Assembly: GCA_013002405.1 (NCBI GenBank)
Contig: JABDKA010000043.1
Location: 1 to 33,733, forward strand
Length of the DNA: 33,733 nt
Direction: 5' to 3'
Source: Sulfitobacter sp.
Lineage (GTDB): Bacteria > Pseudomonadota > Alphaproteobacteria > Rhodobacterales > Rhodobacteraceae
The stretch's first letter is position 1. Each line of letters opens with the position of its first letter. The translations under genes and the position numbers were made by a program. This document shows positions 22,070 through 29,955 of the stretch, piece after piece. A model generated the notes under the pieces. The model worked only from the letters and a program-made list of their open reading frames with translations. It did no database searches and was not told the origin of the DNA.

Positions 22070-22990
22070 ATGAACCGCATCCTGCCCGCCCTTACCGTGG
22101 TGGCGATCATCCTCGCCTTCTGGACCCTCGCCGTGATCCCGATGAACGCCCACATCACCGCCGATCAGGCCCAGCGCAGTGGCCTCGAGATAACCCCAGA
22201 GGAGCCTGCCGCACGGCAAGATATCTCCGGTCTCGCCCTCGCACTTCGCAACCCCCAGATCATCCCGCTGACCTACACCCAGACCCGCCCTCGCCTGCCC
22301 TCCCCGCACCAGGTGGCGGTGGAGCTTTGGGAGACGACGGTCAAAAAGAAAGTCACTTCCAAGCGCAGCCTTGTCTATCACGGCTGGGTCACTCTCTCGG
22401 CCACGTTACTGGGTTTTGCCATCGGTACCGGCCTTGGCATCCTGCTGGCCATCGGCATCGTCTACAACCGGACGATGGACAAGTCCGTCATGCCCTGGGC
22501 CATCACCAGCCAGACCATCCCGATTCTCGCCCTCGCCCCCATGGTGATCGTCATGCTCGGCTCTATCGGCATCCAGGGTCTGCTGCCCAAGGCCATCATC
22601 TCCGCCTATCTCAGCTTCTTCCCGGTGGTCGTCGGCATGGTGAAGGGTCTGCGCAGTCCAGACGCGATGCAGCTTGACCTTCTGCGGACCTATAGCGCCA
22701 ACAAGAACCAAGGCTTCTGGAAATTGCGCCTGCCCTCCTCCATCCCTTACCTCTTTGCCTCGCTCAAGATCGGCATATCGGCCTCACTTGTCGGTGCCAT
22801 CGTGGGGGAATTGCCCACGGGCGCCCGGGCTGGCTTTGGCGCGCGAATGTTGGTGGGCGATCAGTACGGGCAACCTCTGGTCACCTGGGCCGCCCTTTTT
22901 GCCGCGGCCATCACCGCAGCGGCGCTTGTCGCGATCCTGAGCCTGATTGAACGGCAGACGCTCCGCAGCATGGGGATGAAAACCGCATGA
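22070..22990 (+). CDS. ABC transporter permease 1 (NitT/TauT family)
   Basis: A 306-residue inner-membrane permease. One N-terminal membrane helix (about residues 5-25) is followed by an unusually long polar segment to about residue 105, then the BPD_transp_1 core of five to six helices. The coupling-helix (EAA-like) region is LLRTYSANKNQGFWKLRLP near 203-221. The core has GTGLGILLAIGIVYN and TIPILALAPMVIVMLG, typical for the TauC/SsuC/ThiX group. It forms a heterodimer with the permease encoded by the next gene, whose ATG overlaps this stop by 4 nt. The long extra loop is absent from most ThiX-type permeases and from permease 2, so it may be a periplasmic contact to the binding protein. Confidence 0.88.
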   Translation: MNRILPALTVVAIILAFWTLAVIPMNAHITADQAQRSGLEITPEEPAARQDISGLALALRNPQIIPLTYTQTRPRLPSPHQVAVELWETTVKKKVTSKRSLVYHGWVTLSATLLGFAIGTGLGILLAIGIVYNRTMDKSVMPWAITSQTIPILALAPMVIVMLGSIGIQGLLPKAIISAYLSFFPVVVGMVKGLRSPDAMQLDLLRTYSANKNQGFWKLRLPSSIPYLFASLKIGISASLVGAIVGELPTGARAGFGARMLVGDQYGQPLVTWAALFAAAITAAALVAILSLIERQTLRSMGMKTA

Positions 22991-23829
22991 CCGCCTGGAT
23001 TCTCGCCATCGCCATCTGGGCCGCGGGCTGGTACCTCAACCATCGCCTTGCCCACGCAGCCCTGTCGGACAGCCGCGCCTATGCCCTGCTGATCCCGATC
23101 ATCTTCGGCGTCACGCTGATCCTGATGTGGGAGGTTCTGGTCACCATGCTGGACGTGAGCGCCGTGATCCTGCCGCCCCCCTCCATGATCAGCGCGCGAT
23201 TTGCAGAAAGCCTGCCGCTCCTCTGGGCGGACTTTGAACAGACGATCGTCAAGGGGGCCATGACCGGCTACGTTATCGGCGCGCTTGCTGCCTTCGCGGT
23301 GGCAATCCTGGCAGATCGCTCGCCTTTCCTGACCAAGGGCATCCTGCCGGTGGGGGCCTTCATGGCGGCCCTTCCGATTGTCGGCACGGCCCCCATTTTC
23401 GTCAAATGGCTTGGCAGCGACTGGCAGTCCAAAGCCGCCGTCGTGGGCGTCATGGTCTTCTTCCCGATCCTTGTGAACACAGTCGCGGGCCTCAAGGACA
23501 CCAGCGCCATGCAGCGCGACCTGATGCGCACCTATGGGGCGGGCTACTGGCCGACGCTGCTCAAGCTGCGCCTGCCTGCCGCGATGCCCTTCATTTTCAA
23601 CGGCCTGAAAATTGCCACGACACTCGCGCTGATCGGCGCTATCGTTGCTGAATTCTTCGGCTCTCCGACGCTCGGCATGGGCTTTCGCATCTCCACATCC
23701 GTGGGGCAGCTTGCGCTCGACATGGTTTGGGCCGAAATTATCGTCGCAGCCATCGCGGGCTCCGTTTTCTATGGAGCGATGGCACTGATCGAAAAGCGGG
23801 TGACCTTCTGGCACCCGTCACAAAGATAA
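22987..23829 (+). CDS. ABC transporter permease 2 (NitT/TauT family)
   Basis: A 280-residue permease, the partner of the gene just upstream (ATGA overlap). Two N-terminal hydrophobic segments (about residues 3-18 and 32-55) precede the BPD_transp_1 core. The coupling-helix motif is DLMRTYGAGYWPTLLKLRLP near residue 178, and VSAVILPPPSMISARF near 57 is the usual pre-core motif of this family. With permease 1 and the ATPase it makes the translocation pore for the ligand delivered by the binding protein 24 nt downstream. Gene order ATPase, permease, permease, binding protein is intact. Substrate inferred from neighbours only. Confidence 0.9.
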   Translation: MTAWILAIAIWAAGWYLNHRLAHAALSDSRAYALLIPIIFGVTLILMWEVLVTMLDVSAVILPPPSMISARFAESLPLLWADFEQTIVKGAMTGYVIGALAAFAVAILADRSPFLTKGILPVGAFMAALPIVGTAPIFVKWLGSDWQSKAAVVGVMVFFPILVNTVAGLKDTSAMQRDLMRTYGAGYWPTLLKLRLPAAMPFIFNGLKIATTLALIGAIVAEFFGSPTLGMGFRISTSVGQLALDMVWAEIIVAAIAGSVFYGAMALIEKRVTFWHPSQR

Positions 23830-23853
23830 CAACCAACCTGGAGGTACACCAAA

Positions 23854-24849
23854 ATGAAGAAACTGATGATGGCAGCGGCCATGGCCGTTGGACTGGGCGG
23901 CGCCCCCGCATTTGCGGACGGCCACGCCAATTCCGTCAAGTTACAGCTGCAGTGGGTCACGCAGGCCCAGTTCGCGGGCTACTACGTGGCGCTTGAAAAG
24001 GGCTTTTACGAGGAAGAGGGCCTTGACGTTTCAATCCTGCCCGGCGGCCCCGACATCGCTCCGCCGCAGGTCTTGGCGGGCGGCGGCGCTGACGCGATGC
24101 TCAACTGGATGCCCTCGGCCCTGGCCGCACGCGAAAAGGGCCTGCCGGTGGTCAACATTGCCCAGCCCTTCAAATCATCCGGCCTGATGCTGACCTGCTG
24201 GAAGGACACAGGCATCACCAGCCCCCAGGACTTCAAGGGCAAGACCATCGGCGTCTGGTTCTTCGGCAACGAATATCCCTTTCTGAGCTGGATGAGCCAG
24301 GAAGGCATCTCCACCGACGGGGGTGAGGATGGCGTGACGGTTCTCAAGCAGGGCTTCAACGTCGATCCCTTGATCCAGCGGCAGGCCGACTGCATCTCGA
24401 CCATGACCTACAATGAATACGGTCAGGTGCTGGATGCGGGCGTCAGCCCTGACGAACTGGTGACCTTCAAGTACGAGAACCAGGGCGTTGCCACGCTGGA
24501 AGACGGCATCTACGTGCTCGAAGAGAACCTCGAAGATCCAGTCTTCGTTGACAAGATGGTCCGCTTCGTCCGTGCCTCCATGAAAGGCTGGAAGTACGCC
24601 GAGGAGAACCCCGAAGAGGCCGCGAACATCGTTCTTGAGTATGACGAGACCGGTGCCCAGACCGAAGCACACCAGGTCCGCATGATGGGTGAGATCGCCA
24701 AGCTGACCGCAGGCTCTGACGGCTCACTGGTCGAGGCGGATTTCCAGCGTACCGTCGATACCCTTCTGGCCGGCGGCTCTGACCCCGTGATCACGAAACA
24801 GCCCGAAGGCGCCTGGACATCCATGATCACCGACAAGGCGCTGAACTAA
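23854..24849 (+). CDS. ABC transporter substrate-binding protein (NMT1/THI5-like, ThiY type)
   Basis: A 331-residue periplasmic protein. Residues 1-21 are a signal peptide (MKK, hydrophobic core, APAFA then DGH). KLQLQWVTQAQFAGYYVALEK near residue 29 and EEEGLDVSILPGGPDIAP near 53 are hallmark NMT1/THI5 blocks, which in ThiY-type proteins line the site for a formylaminopyrimidine. DFKGKTIGVWFFGNEYPFL near 127 is the hinge region. Family members bind pyrimidine precursors of thiamine, riboflavin or related rings; with pyrimidine degradation genes all around, uracil, thymine or a dihydro or carbamoyl derivative is plausible. GGAGG precedes ATG 23854, the strongest ribosome site of the operon, fitting high expression. 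The gene is followed by a strong terminator. Confidence 0.9.
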   Translation: MKKLMMAAAMAVGLGGAPAFADGHANSVKLQLQWVTQAQFAGYYVALEKGFYEEEGLDVSILPGGPDIAPPQVLAGGGADAMLNWMPSALAAREKGLPVVNIAQPFKSSGLMLTCWKDTGITSPQDFKGKTIGVWFFGNEYPFLSWMSQEGISTDGGEDGVTVLKQGFNVDPLIQRQADCISTMTYNEYGQVLDAGVSPDELVTFKYENQGVATLEDGIYVLEENLEDPVFVDKMVRFVRASMKGWKYAEENPEEAANIVLEYDETGAQTEAHQVRMMGEIAKLTAGSDGSLVEADFQRTVDTLLAGGSDPVITKQPEGAWTSMITDKALN

Positions 24850-24861
24850 GCCTTTTCGCAG

Positions 24862-24880
24862 CCCCGGACCTGATCCGGGG
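24862..24880. repeat. Intergenic palindromic repeat, copy F (single hairpin)
   Basis: CCCCGGA (24862-24868) / TCCGGGG (24874-24880) around CCTGA, a perfect half-unit of the same family as copies B and E, just after the binding-protein stop codon and before the intrinsic terminator. Confidence 0.65.
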
Positions 24881-24893
24881 TCTCAAATTAATG

Positions 24894-24927
24894 AAAACCG
24901 CCGCAAGAGATTGCGGCGGTTTTTCTT
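24894..24927 (+). terminator. Strong intrinsic terminator of the hydrolase-hydantoinase-ABC operon
   Basis: AAAACCGCCGCAA (24894-24906), loop GAGA, TTGCGGCGGTTTT (24911-24923): a perfect 13-bp stem followed by TCTTTT. The A-run/T-run symmetry means it could also stop transcripts arriving from the minus strand. It marks the end of the operon that starts at about 17810. Confidence 0.9.
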
Positions 24928-24944
24928 TTGCGACTTTTGCCCCG

Positions 24945-25013
24945 CAGTCCCGGACATGATGCTTGACCTCCAGCTCAATCGACAGGCTCCGGATCAAGCC
25001 GCGGGCTGCATGA
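24945..25013. repeat. Possible degenerate repeat, copy G
   Basis: GTCCCGGACATGATGCTTGA followed by GCTCCGGATCAAGCCGCGGG has the same TCCCGG...CTCCGGATCA layout as the other copies, though the hairpin arms are decayed. GCTTGA (24961-24966) is complementary to TCAAGC (24994-24999). It lies between the terminator and the convergent cupin gene. Confidence 0.35.
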
Positions 25014-25036
25014 GGCATAGCAAAGTGGAATGAACA

Positions 25037-25708
25037 TTATTGCGTCTCAGGTGCTGCCGCAAAAGGCAAATGCCCCGTCTTAATCCAGACCTTCGCCCCC
25101 TCAGACCCGGCCCGCGCCACCAGCGGTTCGCCGTCCGGCAGACGCAACCAGGAGTGCAGGCGCAACGCATCCGCCCCCACCTTCAGCGTCCCACCCAGCA
25201 CGAGTACTTCGGTGCCACCCGCCGCCTCCACTGCCAGCCGCGCCCCCGGATCAAGCTCCAGGAAGGAAACCCTCTCGCGCGAATCCTCGTGCAGAAGCGC
25301 TGTCGCGACACCCTCCACCTTCGTCCCAAGCTCCGCAGCCATATCCTTGCGGAACTGCGTCCGGTCACCCATGTCGAACTGCCAGAGCTTCACGAAGATC
25401 GTGCACCCCGGCTCAGACCCCGGCGTATGGGCGCTGGTCGGGGGATTGCGCACATATGTGCCCGCCGGATAGTCACCGTGTTCGTCCTGAAAGACCCCTT
25501 CCAGCACGATGAACTCCTCACCCCCGGTATGAGTATGTGCGCTAAAATGGCTGCCCGGCGCATAGCGCACGATGGAGGTTGCGCGGGCCACCTCATCGCC
25601 AATCCGGTCCAGCATGCGCCGGTCCACGCCAGGCATGGGGGAAGCCACCCAATCAAGGTCAGTTGCATGCACCAGGGCGCGCTCGGAAAAGTCCGCATTC
25701 AGCTCCAT
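25037..25708 (-). CDS. Bicupin protein, ChrR-like
   Basis: A 223-residue protein with two cupin folds. The first (about residues 40-120) has the metal pattern [18 protein letters not shown] and a later His in TSAHTPG, enough for a 3His-1Glu site. The second (about 140-215) lacks an obvious metal set. The arrangement resembles the cupin half of ChrR anti-sigma factors and of many small dioxygenase or isomerase-like proteins; the N-terminal zinc domain of ChrR is absent. GAGGGA precedes the ATG. It is the last gene of the minus-strand operon, 9 nt after iorB. It could be an accessory enzyme or sensor. No specific function can be assigned. Confidence 0.75.
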   Translation of the reverse strand: MELNADFSERALVHATDLDWVASPMPGVDRRMLDRIGDEVARATSIVRYAPGSHFSAHTHTGGEEFIVLEGVFQDEHGDYPAGTYVRNPPTSAHTPGSEPGCTIFVKLWQFDMGDRTQFRKDMAAELGTKVEGVATALLHEDSRERVSFLELDPGARLAVEAAGGTEVLVLGGTLKVGADALRLHSWLRLPDGEPLVARAGSEGAKVWIKTGHLPFAAAPETQ

Positions 25709-25717
25709 CTCATTCCC

Positions 25718-27256
25718 TCACACAAAACTACGCACCGTTTTGATCGCCCCTTCCAGCGCCTTGCCTTCAGGATCCTGCAAAGCGGCCTCCCTCAGGCGGG
25801 CCATCCACTCCGCCGCATCCTCGCGCCCCTTCAGCAGTGCTGCGGCACCCATGACAGTGCCGAACTTGGTCAGGCCCCGCGCGTGGGTGTCGGAGTAGCC
25901 CTTGATCAGCCGCCGGTTCTTCAACAGCTCCACGGCCAGGGCATAGTCCTGATCCAGCACCGACAGGCTTTCCTTCAACCATCCCTCCAGATGCGCCACC
26001 TCCACCTCGTGTCGCCGGGTCCGCAGGCGGTAGCGCTTCAGCCCGCCCAGGAAATGCAGCATCAGGAAAGACCGCAGGGTATGGGTGCGCAGCCGCCGAC
26101 CCTTGTTGAAGAGCCGGTCCAGCAGCGCCATGCGCTTGGGGTTGGCCTCCCACCGCGCGCCCATCTTCGCGGGCATAAGGCTGGCGATCTCTTCGGCGCG
26201 GGGGTGAAAGAACTCCGTCAGCTCAACCAGTTGGTCGTCCTTCGCGCCCATCTCTTCGCGGATGCGATCAAAGCGGGGCCCGCGCGTCTTGAGGTCCGCC
26301 ACCCGAATGATGTCGTCGTAGGCCATTGCGTTGGCAATGTACTTCGCGGCTGTGGCACTCAGCTCATAATTGCGCGCGGCATCGTCCCGCGCGATGACGC
26401 TATCCAACCGGTTTAGGTAGGTCTCGCCATAGGCGCAGTCCTGAAAATCCACGACCTTGCATAGACCGGCAATCACCATTTCCTGCACTGGTTCAGGCAG
26501 CGCCTTGGCACGAAAGAGAAGTCCCTTCCATTCCTTCATCTGCGCATCGGGCCCTGACAGCCTGGAGCCCATCAACGGGCTTGCAACCTGCTCCGGCGCG
26601 TCCACACCCCGCTCCGCCGCCTCAAAGCCCGCAGCGAAGGCGCGGAGTGAGGCGTCGACGCCCTTGCCGCTCGCCCGGATCGCATCTTCGAAAGCCTCGC
26701 GTGGGAAAGGCAGCGCGCCGGACCACGCCAGCGCCCCGAACAGACTGGACGAAATAACAGACCCCTGGTCGACAGCCAGTCGGTCCATATTCGCCAGGAT
26801 CAGCTTCTGCGCCGCCACTTCCGCCGCCGCACGCACCTCATCAGCGTTGGCGGTGCCGTCACCGGGTGCCGTCTTTTCCGACACGGCCAGCGCCCGGTGG
26901 GTAGATCCGATCAGCGTCGTCCGGTCCGGCGTCACGAACCCGCGCATCACCGCGCGGCCCACCTCCATCATCTCAGCCGCGATCAGCACGTCCACATCCC
27001 CGCCTGAGGGGGCCAGCGCAAAGACCGGCTGCTGTCCGGTATCGGGCATCATTTCGACGTAATAGATCGTGGCCCCCGTCCGCTGGGCCACCCCGGCGAC
27101 GGAGGTCGCCTGACAGGCATAACCTTGGGACCGCGCAAGGCTCTCTATCCAGCCAGTCAGAACACCGCCGCCCTGACCGCCAACAGCCATGACGGCGATT
27201 TTTGTGATCTCTGCGGCCCGCGCGTCCATGGGTTTTTGCTGCGCCATCATGTTCAT
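25718..27256 (-). CDS. iorB: Indolepyruvate:ferredoxin oxidoreductase, beta-type subunit with long C-terminal extension
   Basis: A 512-residue protein. Residues about 17-210 are the gamma/beta domain of 2-oxoacid:ferredoxin oxidoreductases, with VMAVGGQGGGVLTGWI at the start. The rest is a long helical extension containing YSDTHARGLTKFGTVMGAA near the end; I believe this is the domain called DUF6537, but I cannot check. Together with IorA it oxidatively decarboxylates aryl pyruvates to aryl-acetyl-CoA. The open frame reaches 27397, but ATG 27256 overlaps the iorA stop as ATGA, so it is the likely start. A classical IorB is about 200 residues, so this is the long form known from Alphaproteobacteria. 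Cytoplasmic. Confidence 0.88.
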   Translation of the reverse strand: MNMMAQQKPMDARAAEITKIAVMAVGGQGGGVLTGWIESLARSQGYACQATSVAGVAQRTGATIYYVEMMPDTGQQPVFALAPSGGDVDVLIAAEMMEVGRAVMRGFVTPDRTTLIGSTHRALAVSEKTAPGDGTANADEVRAAAEVAAQKLILANMDRLAVDQGSVISSSLFGALAWSGALPFPREAFEDAIRASGKGVDASLRAFAAGFEAAERGVDAPEQVASPLMGSRLSGPDAQMKEWKGLLFRAKALPEPVQEMVIAGLCKVVDFQDCAYGETYLNRLDSVIARDDAARNYELSATAAKYIANAMAYDDIIRVADLKTRGPRFDRIREEMGAKDDQLVELTEFFHPRAEEIASLMPAKMGARWEANPKRMALLDRLFNKGRRLRTHTLRSFLMLHFLGGLKRYRLRTRRHEVEVAHLEGWLKESLSVLDQDYALAVELLKNRRLIKGYSDTHARGLTKFGTVMGAAALLKGREDAAEWMARLREAALQDPEGKALEGAIKTVRSFV

Positions 27257-29457
27257 GTCGCGGCCCCCATCGGCGGTTGGGGCGTGGCGCGGGCACCCTT
27301 TGCCTCGGCGGCCTGGTAGCCCTCCATACGGAACCGTTTGGCGTCTCGCCGGTCCTGCAACCACCCGATGATCCGGTTTCGCAGACCCGCGCGCCATGTC
27401 TCAAAGCCACCCGGATTATGCACCACGTCCGCCCGGTAGAATGAGGGGCAGAGAACGGCGGCATCCGCCACCTCCCCGCAGTTCCCACAACCAACGCAGG
27501 TCTGGTCGATGTAAGCGATGGGATCGTCCCGCAGGGGATCGTCCAGCTTCTTCAATGACAAAGACGGACACCCCGAGAGCCGGATGCAAGCGTGATCCCC
27601 TGTACAAACTTCCGCATCCACGCCAAAGCGCGGCACGTCCACCCGGCGGCCTTCCTTGATGGCCTTGTTGCGCAGGGGCTTCTCCCGCCGCTGTTTGTTC
27701 AGCATGCATTCAGAAGAGGCCACGATCACCTTCGGCCCCTTGAAATCCGTCGTCAGCGCCTCGCGCACGGTGTCGCGCACCTTGCCCACGTCATAGGTTC
27801 GGTCGATGGTGCGGATCCATTCGACCCCCACGCCTTTCAGCGCCGCCTGTATTGGATTGCCCGTGGCCTTGGTGTCATTCTGCGCACGGCTTGACAGGAT
27901 ATCCTGCCCACCTGTCGCCGCGGAATAGTAGTTGTCGACGATCACCACGACATTGTCTGACTTGTTAAAGACCATGTTGCCGATCGAACTGGAAAGCCCA
28001 TTGTGCCAGAACCCCCCGTCCCCCAGCATGGAGATCGCGCGCCGCTCACCACCGCCGTCAAAGGCGGCATTGGCTGCGGGTCCCAAGCCATAGCCCATGG
28101 TCGCCCCGCCAATCTCAAAGGGCGGCAACGATCCGAATAGGTGGCAGCCGATATCGCCGGTGATCTGGTGCTTGCCCAGTTCCTGCTCCACCAGCTTCAT
28201 ACCCGCAAAAATTGGCCGTTCCGGGCAACCGGTGCAGAAGCCAGGAGGGCGGATGGGCACAGTTTTGGAGAGGTCGGGGATTTGCGGTTCTTCCGCGTTG
28301 GGTGCACGCACCTGCCCCGGCAGCATGTCGGGCGCGGCCTCCCTCAGGAAAGCGGTCAATCCATCCAGCATCACCTGTCCGGTGTACTCTCCGGCCATGG
28401 GCAGCAGGTCCTTGCCGTACAGCTTCAGCTTGCGGCCCGCCTTGTAAAGGAAGTTGCCAAGCATCTGTTCTATGTGCTCCGGCTGTCCCTCCTCCACGAT
28501 CAGGACATGGTCCTTGCCCTCACAGAACTGGTCGAACTCTGTCCGTACGATGGGGTATGTTACGTTCAGACAGTAGATCGGCACCTCGCTATTGCCGAAG
28601 GCATCCGCCAGCCCCAGTCGCTGCAGGGCGCGTACCACGCCGTTGTACATGCCGCCCTGGCACACGATGCCAAGCGGGGCCTTTTCAGGACCAAACACCT
28701 CGTTCAGCCCATTCTCCATGATGAACTTTTCCGCGGCAGGCCATCGGTTCTTGATCTTGTCCTGCTCGTGCACGTAGCTCATTGGCGGCAGGACCACCCG
28801 GTTGAAATCGGACTGTGGGTTGGCGATGGCCTCCTTCACCGTCAGAGGTGGCGGGACGTTATCCTTAGTCGCGAAACGGCCCGTTACGTGGCAGGACCGG
28901 ATGCGCACCATAAGCATCACGGGCGTGTTAGAGGCTTCCGAAAGCTCGAACCCATCCTTCACCGCCTTGGTGATCGAAGGCAGGTTCGGACGCGGGTCCA
29001 GCATCCAGAACTGAGATTTCATGGCGAACCCGTGCGAGCGTTCCTGCATGATTGAAGACCCCTCGCCATAGTCCTCTCCAACGATGATCAGTGCACCACC
29101 GTTCACCCCCGACGAACACAGATTCGCCAGGGCGTCTGACGCCACGTTCACGCCCACCGGCCCCTTGAAGGTCACCGCCCCACGGATGGGATAATGCACC
29201 GAAGCCGCCAGCATCGCCGCCGCCGCCGCCTCTGACGCGTTTGCTTCGAACCGCACGCCCAGCTCACCCATCAGTTCCTCGGCGTCGGCAAGCACGTCCA
29301 TCAGGTGAGAGATCGGCGCGCCCTGGTAGCCACCCACATAACCCACACCATTTTCCAGAAGCGCCTTGGTGATGGCCAGGATGCCTTCGCCGGTAAAGAC
29401 GTCGCCGTCCCCCTTGCGCAAATGCTCGACCTCAGCCTTGAAAGACCGTTCCGCCAT
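27253..29457 (-). CDS. iorA: Indolepyruvate:ferredoxin oxidoreductase, alpha subunit
   Basis: A 734-residue TPP enzyme. The pyrimidine-binding half is N-terminal (GGYQGAPISHL near residue 42, FEANASEAAAA near 70). The TPP-diphosphate motif GDGGFWHNG starts at 479 and ends with N509 in VDNYY. PGFCTGCPER (405-413) is the conserved CxxC block. A ferredoxin-like tail has Cys618, Cys624, Cys630 and Cys654, Cys657, Cys660, Cys670 for two [4Fe-4S] clusters. The enzyme converts indolepyruvate or phenylpyruvate plus CoA to arylacetyl-CoA with ferredoxin reduction. In Phaeobacter an ior gene is needed for phenylalanine breakdown toward phenylacetyl-CoA. MarR is 18 nt upstream, iorB overlaps by 4 nt. 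Confidence 0.93.
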   Translation of the reverse strand: MAERSFKAEVEHLRKGDGDVFTGEGILAITKALLENGVGYVGGYQGAPISHLMDVLADAEELMGELGVRFEANASEAAAAAMLAASVHYPIRGAVTFKGPVGVNVASDALANLCSSGVNGGALIIVGEDYGEGSSIMQERSHGFAMKSQFWMLDPRPNLPSITKAVKDGFELSEASNTPVMLMVRIRSCHVTGRFATKDNVPPPLTVKEAIANPQSDFNRVVLPPMSYVHEQDKIKNRWPAAEKFIMENGLNEVFGPEKAPLGIVCQGGMYNGVVRALQRLGLADAFGNSEVPIYCLNVTYPIVRTEFDQFCEGKDHVLIVEEGQPEHIEQMLGNFLYKAGRKLKLYGKDLLPMAGEYTGQVMLDGLTAFLREAAPDMLPGQVRAPNAEEPQIPDLSKTVPIRPPGFCTGCPERPIFAGMKLVEQELGKHQITGDIGCHLFGSLPPFEIGGATMGYGLGPAANAAFDGGGERRAISMLGDGGFWHNGLSSSIGNMVFNKSDNVVVIVDNYYSAATGGQDILSSRAQNDTKATGNPIQAALKGVGVEWIRTIDRTYDVGKVRDTVREALTTDFKGPKVIVASSECMLNKQRREKPLRNKAIKEGRRVDVPRFGVDAEVCTGDHACIRLSGCPSLSLKKLDDPLRDDPIAYIDQTCVGCGNCGEVADAAVLCPSFYRADVVHNPGGFETWRAGLRNRIIGWLQDRRDAKRFRMEGYQAAEAKGARATPQPPMGAAT

Positions 29458-29475
29458 GTGACCCCCGGTGTGATC

Positions 29476-29955
29476 TCAAAAATCGTGTTTGCGAACGTTG
29501 CGCAGCATGGTGTTGAGCGTGCCGACAAAGGCGCGCTTTTCCTCTTCGCCGATGCCCCTGAACATCGCCTCATAGGCCGAGGCCATGTGCGGCCAGAGCT
29601 TCTCGTATGCCTCGCGCCCCGCGTCGGTGATGAAAACCCGCGTGGCGCGGCTGTCGTTGCTGTCCGTCTTGCGGCGGATCAACCCGTTCTGATCCAGCGT
29701 CTCCAGGGCACGGCTGAGCGTGGACTGCTGCACCACCGCATAGACCGCCAGTTCACGGATCAATATCCCGTCAATCACCGACAAAACAGCGAGCGAACGC
29801 ATCTGCGGTGTTGTGAGCCCAAGCTGCGACATCTCAGAGGCAAGCGCCTGATTATATCGCCCCATGATCCGGTTCATCAGGTAGGGCGGAAAGTTCTCCA
29901 ACCCCATCTCACCCAAACGCGGCCCGTTGCCGTCAAATTTGTCCAGCTTGGTCAT
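29476..29955 (-). CDS. MarR-family transcriptional regulator
   Basis: A 159-residue winged-helix regulator. The recognition region is LTTPQMRSLAVLSVIDGILIRELA then QQSTLSRALETLDQNGLI (quoted in parts: TTPQMRSLAV near residue 48; STLSRALETL near 78). The wing is RRKTDSNDSRATRVFITDAG near 94-113, with the DxR motif typical of MarR. MarR proteins usually repress their own operon and release DNA on binding a phenolic or acyl-CoA ligand. Its ATG overlaps the FAD-oxidoreductase stop (ATGA) and iorA follows by 18 nt, so it is inside the operon it probably controls. The palindrome at 32362-32377 is a candidate target. Length is normal. Confidence 0.9.
   Translation of the reverse strand: MTKLDKFDGNGPRLGEMGLENFPPYLMNRIMGRYNQALASEMSQLGLTTPQMRSLAVLSVIDGILIRELAVYAVVQQSTLSRALETLDQNGLIRRKTDSNDSRATRVFITDAGREAYEKLWPHMASAYEAMFRGIGEEEKRAFVGTLNTMLRNVRKHDF

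Noticed and set aside
17014-25013. CRISPR array or small RNA genes made of the regularly seen GC-rich repeats.
   Set aside because: Copies are far apart, separated by whole genes, and vary in sequence and length; there are no uniform spacers or cas genes.
25040-26416. A 458-residue plus-strand open frame opposite the cupin and iorB genes.
   Set aside because: Composition is Arg/Pro/His/Gln-rich with no domain; the minus-strand genes explain the sequence.
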